Of a stretch of 26,926 bases of DNA, positions 22,448 to 26,926 are shown one piece after another (positions within the stretch are counted from its first letter, which is position 1; each line of letters opens with the position of its first letter). This DNA comes from Kiritimatiellia bacterium. Lineage in GTDB: Bacteria; Verrucomicrobiota; Kiritimatiellia; RFP12; UBA1067. The stretch lies in assembly GCA_017628165.1 (NCBI GenBank), contig JAGBZQ010000060.1:1-26926 (forward strand). Direction: 5' to 3'. The position numbers and the translations under genes are program-made. Under the pieces are notes generated by a model, which did not search any database, had not been told where the DNA came from, and saw nothing but the letters and a program-made list of their open reading frames with translations.

Positions 22448-23773
22448 ATGACGCAGTTGGAATTCGCCCGCAAGGGTATCGTGACCGAAGCGATGGAAAC
22501 CGTGGCTTTGGATGAGAACGTCACAGCACGTGAAGTACTTGAGGCGGTGGCGGAAGGAACGGCGGTGATACCGCGCAACATTCACCGGCGCAATATACGC
22601 CCTGTTGGCGTAGGCCGGCCTTTTTCCGTGAAGATCAATGCTAATCTCGGCCGCAGTATGACGCATTCTGGCCGTGGCGATGAATTGGAAAAGCTCGACA
22701 TCGCGGTAAAGGCCGGAGCCGATTTCGTGATGGATCTTTCTGTCGGCGAAGATGTAAAGTCGATTCGCCAAGGGATGCTTGAAGCCTCTCCGAAACCGCT
22801 CGGCACGGTGCCAGTTTATGAAACTGTTTCGCGAATCAAGGGCGATATTCCTCATATGGATCCGTCTCTTTTATTGGATGTCATCAGGGAGCAGGCGGAG
22901 CAGGGCGTCGATTTTATGACGCTGCATGCTGGGCTTTTGCTTTCGCATATCCCCGTCGCCATGAGGCGGAAAATGGGCATCGTCAGCAGAGGAGGCGCGA
23001 TTATGGCGGAGTGGATGATGGAGAATCGGTCTGAAAATCCTCTCTATACACATTGGGATAAAGTCCTTGATATTCTGGCGGAACACGATGTAACCGTGTC
23101 TCTTGGCGACGGGATGCGCCCGGGGTGCCTTGCCGATGCGTCAGATGCCGCGCAGTTCGGCGAGCTTGATGTATTGGGTGAGCTGGTTGAGCGCTGCCGC
23201 CGCCGCGGGGTCCAGGTAATGGTGGAGGGGCCGGGGCACATCCCCTTTGACCAGATTGAAATGAATATGATCCGCGAGCGTGAAGTCTGCAAGGGAGCTC
23301 CGTTTTATGTGCTTGGTCCCGTGGTTACGGATATTGCGCCCGGCTATGACCACATAACGAGCGCGATAGGCGCTACGGCCGCTGCGACTTACGGCGCGTC
23401 GCTTCTGTGTTATGTTACGCCTTCGGAACATCTCGGGCTCCCTGACGCAGAAGAGGTTCGTCAGGGGTGTGTCGCCTACAAAATTGCCGCCCATGCCGGA
23501 GATGTCGCCCGCGGTCTGCCCGGTTCCCGCAAGCGCGACGACGCCATTTCCGACGCGCGCGCTGCTTTTGACTGGGAGCGTCAGTTCGAGCTTGCGCTTG
23601 ATCCTTGCCATGCAAAGGCGCGCTGGCTCAAAACGCGCTTTGCTACGGACGAAGTTCATTCAGACGATCATTGTTCGATGTGTGGTAAGGAATTCTGTTC
23701 GGTGAGGACGTCGCGCCGTCTCCGAGAGCTTGCATTGTCTATGAGTTCGCAATGTGCCTCAAAAACGTCTTGA
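22448..23773 (+). CDS. thiC: Phosphomethylpyrimidine synthase ThiC
   Basis: ThiC is a radical SAM enzyme that converts AIR to HMP phosphate, the pyrimidine half of thiamin. Conserved blocks include VKINANLGRS, GADFVMDLS, PVYETVSR, DFMTLHAGLL, VSLGDGMRPGC, EGPGHIPFDQI, LGPVVTDIAPGYDHI and ATYGASLLCYVTPSEHLGLP. The C-terminal [4Fe-4S] site is CSMCGKEFC (C409, C412, C417). At 441 residues it is the short form, without the long N-terminal extension of the E. coli protein. The TPP riboswitch directly upstream confirms its role. No other thi gene adjoins it, so the pathway is scattered. Confidence 0.97.
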   Translation: MTQLEFARKGIVTEAMETVALDENVTAREVLEAVAEGTAVIPRNIHRRNIRPVGVGRPFSVKINANLGRSMTHSGRGDELEKLDIAVKAGADFVMDLSVGEDVKSIRQGMLEASPKPLGTVPVYETVSRIKGDIPHMDPSLLLDVIREQAEQGVDFMTLHAGLLLSHIPVAMRRKMGIVSRGGAIMAEWMMENRSENPLYTHWDKVLDILAEHDVTVSLGDGMRPGCLADASDAAQFGELDVLGELVERCRRRGVQVMVEGPGHIPFDQIEMNMIREREVCKGAPFYVLGPVVTDIAPGYDHITSAIGATAAATYGASLLCYVTPSEHLGLPDAEEVRQGCVAYKIAAHAGDVARGLPGSRKRDDAISDARAAFDWERQFELALDPCHAKARWLKTRFATDEVHSDDHCSMCGKEFCSVRTSRRLRELALSMSSQCASKTS

Positions 23774-23824
23774 GATGCTGCGATTCCTGCCAGGAAGACG
23801 AAATAAAATCGGCACCCCCCGATG

Positions 23825-23853
23825 TTGTACAGAGACGTCTGGTGTGGTATAAT
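23825..23853 (+). promoter_or_regulatory. Promoter of the permease/nucleoside hydrolase/GH89 operon
   Basis: TTGTAC (23825-23830) and a perfect TATAAT (23848-23853) are 17 bp apart, with TGG making an extended -10. The predicted start near 23860 leaves a leader of about 178 nt. Confidence 0.65.
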
Positions 23854-23859
23854 TGTGTA

Positions 23860-24037
23860 GATGGAAATGCGTAGGCTCGAAAACGAGCGGGCACACGGCG
23901 CAGATAGTGGGCCGCACGTCCGTATCGTTGAGAGTGTCTTCCGGTTCATGGTTTATGCGTCATCGACGAGTTGTCGAATCGTAAGCCGAAGAACTGTCTA
24001 CTAACTACTAATCACTAACTACTAACCACTAACTACC
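23860..24037 (+). other. Long non-coding leader of the nucleoside operon
   Basis: The 264-nt gap after thiC holds the promoter above and this leader; I see no gene in it. Two small hairpins are visible: GCTCG-AAAA-CGAGC (23875-23888) and TCGAC-GAGTT-GTCGA (23963-23977). The 3' end is a heptamer repeat. No known riboswitch class is recognised. There is no Shine-Dalgarno before the ATG at 24038. Confidence 0.4.
24000..24034 (+). repeat. Tandem heptamer repeat ACTAAYY, five copies
   Basis: Five contiguous 7-mers read ACTAACT, ACTAATC, ACTAACT, ACTAACC, ACTAACT, ending three bases before the ATG of the permease. The stretch has no G, so the RNA would be unstructured, and it sits where a ribosome-binding site is expected. 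Confidence 0.9.
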
Positions 24038-25054
24038 ATGTACTACTGCAGCAATTATACAATCGCCGTACTCCTTTGCGTTGTCACCATGCTCTGCTGG
24101 GGCAGCTGGGGGAACACACAGAAGCTCGCTGGCAAAACTTGGCGTTTCGAGCTGTTCTATTGGGATTATGTTCTCGGACTCGTTCTCTTCGCGCTTCTCG
24201 CCGGCTTTACGGCAGGGTCCTGCGGAGGCGGCGCATGGAGTTTTGCCGAGAACTTCAAGTCCTGTTCCGTTTCAGAGTGTATTTGGCCTTTCATCGGCGG
24301 AATTATCTTTAACGCCTCGAACATCTTGTTGTCGGCTGCGATTGCCGTTGCCGGCATGTCGGTCGCGTTTCCTGTGGGAGTTGGGCTCGCGCTTGTCGGC
24401 GGTACCGTCGCCAACTGGTTCGTCGATGGCAAGGGTAATCCGTATCTCATTTGGCTTGGTCTTGCCGTGATTGTTGCTTCAATCATCTGTAATGCGCTGG
24501 CGTTCAAGGCGAAGCAGTCTTCCGCTGATTCGGTTTCAGACGCTTCGACGGTCAAGAAGGGCCTTCTTCTCGCCATTTGCGCCGGTCTTCTGATGAGTTG
24601 GTTCTCGCCGCTCGTCAATCGCGTCGTCGATATGACATTCACCAATTCTGCGCCTGAAGTTGGTAAGATGACTCCTTACACTGCGTTCTTCGTGTTCACG
24701 CTGGGTGTCCTCGCATCCAACTTCATCTTCAATACGATCATGATGAAAAAGCCCGTATCGGGCGAGCCCGTCAAGGGATCTGACTGGTTCAAGGGCGGGC
24801 TTGTTCATCTCGTCGGCATCGTCGGCGGATCGATATGGGCCACGGGTACGCTTCTCAGCTTCGTCACAGCGGGAACTGCTGGTGCCGCGATCGCTTACGC
24901 CCTCGGTCAGGGCGCGACTCTCGTTTCAGCGCTTTGGGGCATCCTCGTGTGGAAGGAGTTCAAGGGCGCTCCCAAGAAGGCTGGCGTGCTAAATATCGCC
25001 ATGATAATTCTCTTCCTCGTAGGTCTCTCGCTTATCATCGCCGCCGGGCACTGA
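24038..25054 (+). CDS. GRP/ureide-permease-like sugar or nucleoside transporter
   Basis: The 338-residue integral membrane protein has about ten hydrophobic helices. It begins with YTIAVLLCVVTMLCWGSWGNTQKLAG, the N-terminal pattern of GRP-family sugar permeases and plant ureide permeases of the DMT superfamily (WGSW...N). Other family-like parts are FPVGVGLALVGGTVANWFVDGKGNP and AGAAIAYALGQGATLVSALWGILVWKEF near the end. The secreted nucleoside hydrolase follows after 25 nt, so the likely cargo is ribose, a nucleobase or a nucleoside; this is inferred from context. The ATG at 24038 has no Shine-Dalgarno, being preceded by the heptamer repeat. Codons favour ctc, cgc and gtc more than in neighbouring genes. 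Confidence 0.87.
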   Translation: MYYCSNYTIAVLLCVVTMLCWGSWGNTQKLAGKTWRFELFYWDYVLGLVLFALLAGFTAGSCGGGAWSFAENFKSCSVSECIWPFIGGIIFNASNILLSAAIAVAGMSVAFPVGVGLALVGGTVANWFVDGKGNPYLIWLGLAVIVASIICNALAFKAKQSSADSVSDASTVKKGLLLAICAGLLMSWFSPLVNRVVDMTFTNSAPEVGKMTPYTAFFVFTLGVLASNFIFNTIMMKKPVSGEPVKGSDWFKGGLVHLVGIVGGSIWATGTLLSFVTAGTAGAAIAYALGQGATLVSALWGILVWKEFKGAPKKAGVLNIAMIILFLVGLSLIIAAGH

Positions 25055-25079
25055 TATCTAAATCAAAAGGTTAATGCGA

Positions 25080-26186
25080 ATGAGTAAGATAGCTGTTGTG
25101 TTGTCCGGAGTCGCGCTTTCTTTCGCTGCTGCGGTTGCCGAGCCCGTAAAGATCATTTTCGACACCGATATGATCACAGACTTCGACGATGTCGGAGCGC
25201 TCGCGTGTCTGCACGCGCTCGCCGATGCAGGTGAATGCGAGATCCTGGCTACGATCAGTTCGACTCGCGGAAACGCCTCCGTCGGTGCGGTCGAAGTGAT
25301 CAATACCTACTACGGCCGCGGTGATCTTCCCGTTGGTGCGCCGAAGGGGATGGGCGTGATGGGAGCGAGGCCAGGCGCGAAGAAGAAGGTAGAACCCTCT
25401 TCTCCGCTCGGTGTTCCTGAGGGCGGGGACGGCGGTCATTATAAATACCGTAAACTTCTCGTCGATTATCCCGGCTGGTTCCGCTATGCCGATGCCGACG
25501 ACGCTCCAGATGCAAATGAGACATACCGCCGCGTTCTCGCCGCACAGCCCGACGGCAGCGTTGTGATCTGCTCCGTTGGCTTTCTCACCAACATGCGCCG
25601 TCTGCTCGAAACCAAGCCTGACGACATTTCTCCGCTCGACGGCAAGGCGCTCGTCGCGAAGAAGGTCAAGCTGTGGGTTGCCATGGCGTGCTATTATCCG
25701 AAGGGCAGGGAATACAACTCCAGGTGGGATCATGTCTCTTCGCGCATCGCTCTTGAGAACTGGCCTACCCCCGTCGTGTTTTCCGATTTCCAGTACGGGC
25801 GCGACTGTTTCGCCGGACGCGCCATCGCGGAAATGGAAGGCCCGCGCAATCCGGTAAAGGACGTTTTCAAGGGCAATATCCCTTCGCGAGAGGAAATCCG
25901 CAGGAATTCCGCCCGTCACCTGCTGAGCTGCTATGGTATGGCCGGCCGTGCGGCCTGGGACGAGACGGCGGTACTCGCCGCCGTGCGAGGAATCGATGAG
26001 TATTTCAACACCGAGCGCGGAACTTATCGCATGGTTGGCGAAAAGGGGGCCAATGAGTGGGCTCCTGACGCCGAGAACGGTCCTCACATCCGTATTACCG
26101 AGAAGGTTTCCAAGGCTGAAATCGGCCGTATCATTGACGAACTTATGATGCGCAAGCCGAAGAACGCCCGTGATCGGGGCGAGTAG
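25080..26186 (+). CDS. Secreted nucleoside hydrolase-like protein (IUNH superfamily)
   Basis: Nucleoside hydrolases split nucleosides into base and ribose, using an N-terminal Asp cluster to hold calcium. Here VKIIFDTDMITDFDDVGAL (D28, D30, D34, D36, D37) is that cluster, in the DTDMxxDxDD form of secreted bacterial members; EILATISSTRGN and VVICSVGFLTNM follow as in the family. A signal peptide (MSKIAVVLSGVALSFAAAVA) places it outside the cytoplasm. I prefer the ATG at 25080, nine nucleotides after AAAAGG, over that at 25074, which is too close. The 368-residue product sits 25 nt after the permease and 11 nt before GH89. Exact substrate is unknown; some relatives act on non-nucleoside ribosides. 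Confidence 0.86.
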   Translation: MSKIAVVLSGVALSFAAAVAEPVKIIFDTDMITDFDDVGALACLHALADAGECEILATISSTRGNASVGAVEVINTYYGRGDLPVGAPKGMGVMGARPGAKKKVEPSSPLGVPEGGDGGHYKYRKLLVDYPGWFRYADADDAPDANETYRRVLAAQPDGSVVICSVGFLTNMRRLLETKPDDISPLDGKALVAKKVKLWVAMACYYPKGREYNSRWDHVSSRIALENWPTPVVFSDFQYGRDCFAGRAIAEMEGPRNPVKDVFKGNIPSREEIRRNSARHLLSCYGMAGRAAWDETAVLAAVRGIDEYFNTERGTYRMVGEKGANEWAPDAENGPHIRITEKVSKAEIGRIIDELMMRKPKNARDRGE

Positions 26187-26197
26187 CAGAAAAATCC

Positions 26198-26926
26198 GTG
26201 AAAGCATTCCTTTTCTTCTGTATTGCAGTCTTCGGATTTTCAGCGTCGTTCGCGGCGGTTGATTTTTCCGGAGTAAAAGCGCTTGCAGCGCGCGTAAGCC
26301 CTGATCTCGCTTCTAAAGTCGAGTTTCAGGAACTTAATGCGACGGGTGATGAAGCGCGTATTTCCGCGCAGGATGGAAAGGTTCTTATTCGTGCGACGAA
26401 TCCTCGCTCCGCCTCGCTCGCGCTCGGGCGATACATCCGCGATGTCGCCAAGGGCCATATTTCGTGGTGCGCGAGCCGCATTCCAACCGAGTGGCCTTTG
26501 CCTGAGTCGGAAATTGCGGTAAAGCCTCTTCATCCTTACGCCATCGCCTACAACTATTGCACGATTTCATATACGATGGCGTTTTGGGGTCAGGCGGAGT
26601 GGCAGAAGGAGATCGACCGCCTCGCGCTTCAGGGCTACAATATCGCCCTTATGACGGCTGGTCTTCAGAAGGTTTGGGATTTGACGCTCCAGGATATGGG
26701 CTATACCGAGGAGCAGCGCAAGAATTATATTGCAGACGACGCGGCGTCGGCATGGTGGCACATGGGCAATCTCCAAGGCTTGGGCGGCCCCGTCAGCGCC
26801 GAGCAGATCGAGCGCGACGCCGCGCTCGGCAAATGGATGGTAGGCGCTATGCGCGAAGTCGGGATCGAGCCGATTTTTCAAGGCTTTGTGGGCTTGATTC
26901 CTTCTTCTACCTCCAATGATCAGCTC
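26198..26926 (+). CDS. Secreted alpha-N-acetylglucosaminidase, GH89 (5' part, runs off the window)
   Basis: The reading frame starts at GTG 26198 and stays open to the last base, giving the first 243 residues. A signal peptide (MKAFLFFCIAVFGFSASFAA) is followed by the alpha/beta N-domain (about 25-105). The start of the GH89 barrel is marked by YNYCTISYTMAFWGQAEWQ, EIDRLALQGYNIALM, KVWDLTLQDMGYTEEQ, AAWWHMGNLQGLGGP (very close to the NAGLU motif) and PIFQGFVG. The family removes terminal alpha-GlcNAc, for example from mucin or heparan-type glycans. The catalytic Glu residues lie beyond the window. It is third in the permease/nucleoside hydrolase operon, 11 nt downstream, with a weak ribosome-binding site. 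Confidence 0.9.
   Translation, partial: MKAFLFFCIAVFGFSASFAAVDFSGVKALAARVSPDLASKVEFQELNATGDEARISAQDGKVLIRATNPRSASLALGRYIRDVAKGHISWCASRIPTEWPLPESEIAVKPLHPYAIAYNYCTISYTMAFWGQAEWQKEIDRLALQGYNIALMTAGLQKVWDLTLQDMGYTEEQRKNYIADDAASAWWHMGNLQGLGGPVSAEQIERDAALGKWMVGAMREVGIEPIFQGFVGLIPSSTSNDQL

Noticed and set aside
23784..23796. TTCCT-GCC-AGGAA hairpin after thiC as a terminator
   Set aside because: The loop is only 3 nt, the stem is short and no T-run follows, so it is not a convincing intrinsic terminator.
24000..24034. Heptamer array as a CRISPR or splicing (TACTAAC branch point) signal
   Set aside because: Unit is far too short for CRISPR and has no spacers; the branch-point likeness is chance in a bacterial operon leader.
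25071..26207. 378-codon open frame on the minus strand
   Set aside because: Mirrors the nucleoside hydrolase gene almost exactly, a shadow of GC-biased codons; no family resemblance.

Overview
The window is a gene-dense bacterial chromosome segment of moderate G+C. It has about two dozen protein genes, one tRNA gene and one clear riboswitch. I see no insertion sequence, prophage, CRISPR array or rRNA. The gene set suggests a member of the Verrucomicrobiota/PVC group, possibly a gut or sediment Kiritimatiellae- or Lentisphaerae-like lineage. The reasons are secreted glycoside hydrolases scattered among housekeeping genes, a CAAX protease of the kind associated with exosortase systems, a tiny lipoprotein with an LPW...SWEG tail, and a coiled-coil membrane protein with a C-terminal beta domain. 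This placement is an inference from gene content.

Layout. 1-2000: tRNA-Glu(UUC) on the minus strand, divergent dprA, then a short convergent tilS. 2050-6714: an operon for a secreted GH2 beta-galactosidase with a C-terminal CBM32-like domain and a translationally coupled secreted DUF3472-like protein. 6790-8010: a strong promoter drives a 69-residue basic protein overlapping prmA. 8015-8653: ung, convergent with prmA. 8695-12974: topA, a Xer recombinase and a CAAX-type membrane protease, overlapping head to tail behind a near-consensus promoter. 12976-13518: a small secreted repeat protein with its own promoter and a 5' leader hairpin. 13546-17901: nnrD, a NamZ/DUF1343 protein, a Gph-like HAD phosphatase and a secreted double alpha/beta-hydrolase. 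21080-17909 (minus): a coiled-coil membrane protein, a 55-residue lipoprotein, an RluA-type pseudouridine synthase and an EamA transporter. 21217-22323: tgt, divergent. 22349-23773: thiC under a TPP riboswitch. 23825-26926: a GRP/ureide-type permease, a secreted nucleoside hydrolase and the 5' part of a secreted GH89 alpha-N-acetylglucosaminidase, running off the end.

Functional themes. One set handles DNA and RNA maintenance (DprA, Ung, TopA, Xer, TilS, RluA, Tgt, PrmA). Another handles glycan, ester and nucleoside scavenging outside the cytoplasm (GH2, DUF3472, esterase, nucleoside hydrolase with permease, GH89). NamZ and its HAD neighbour may serve peptidoglycan turnover. Many genes carry recognisable promoters (TATAAT-like, often with an upstream TG). 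tilS, ung and tgt lack a Shine-Dalgarno sequence and have a -10 box only 6-7 nt before the start codon, so they are leaderless-mRNA candidates. Convergent genes are packed 4-31 nt apart without clear intrinsic terminators.

I do not see one unmistakable undescribed system. The best leads are the three-repeat C-terminus of TopA where zinc ribbons are usual, the coiled-coil/lipoprotein/RluA operon, the heptamer-repeat leader before the nucleoside operon, the shared leaderless promoter motif, and the small secreted repeat protein.
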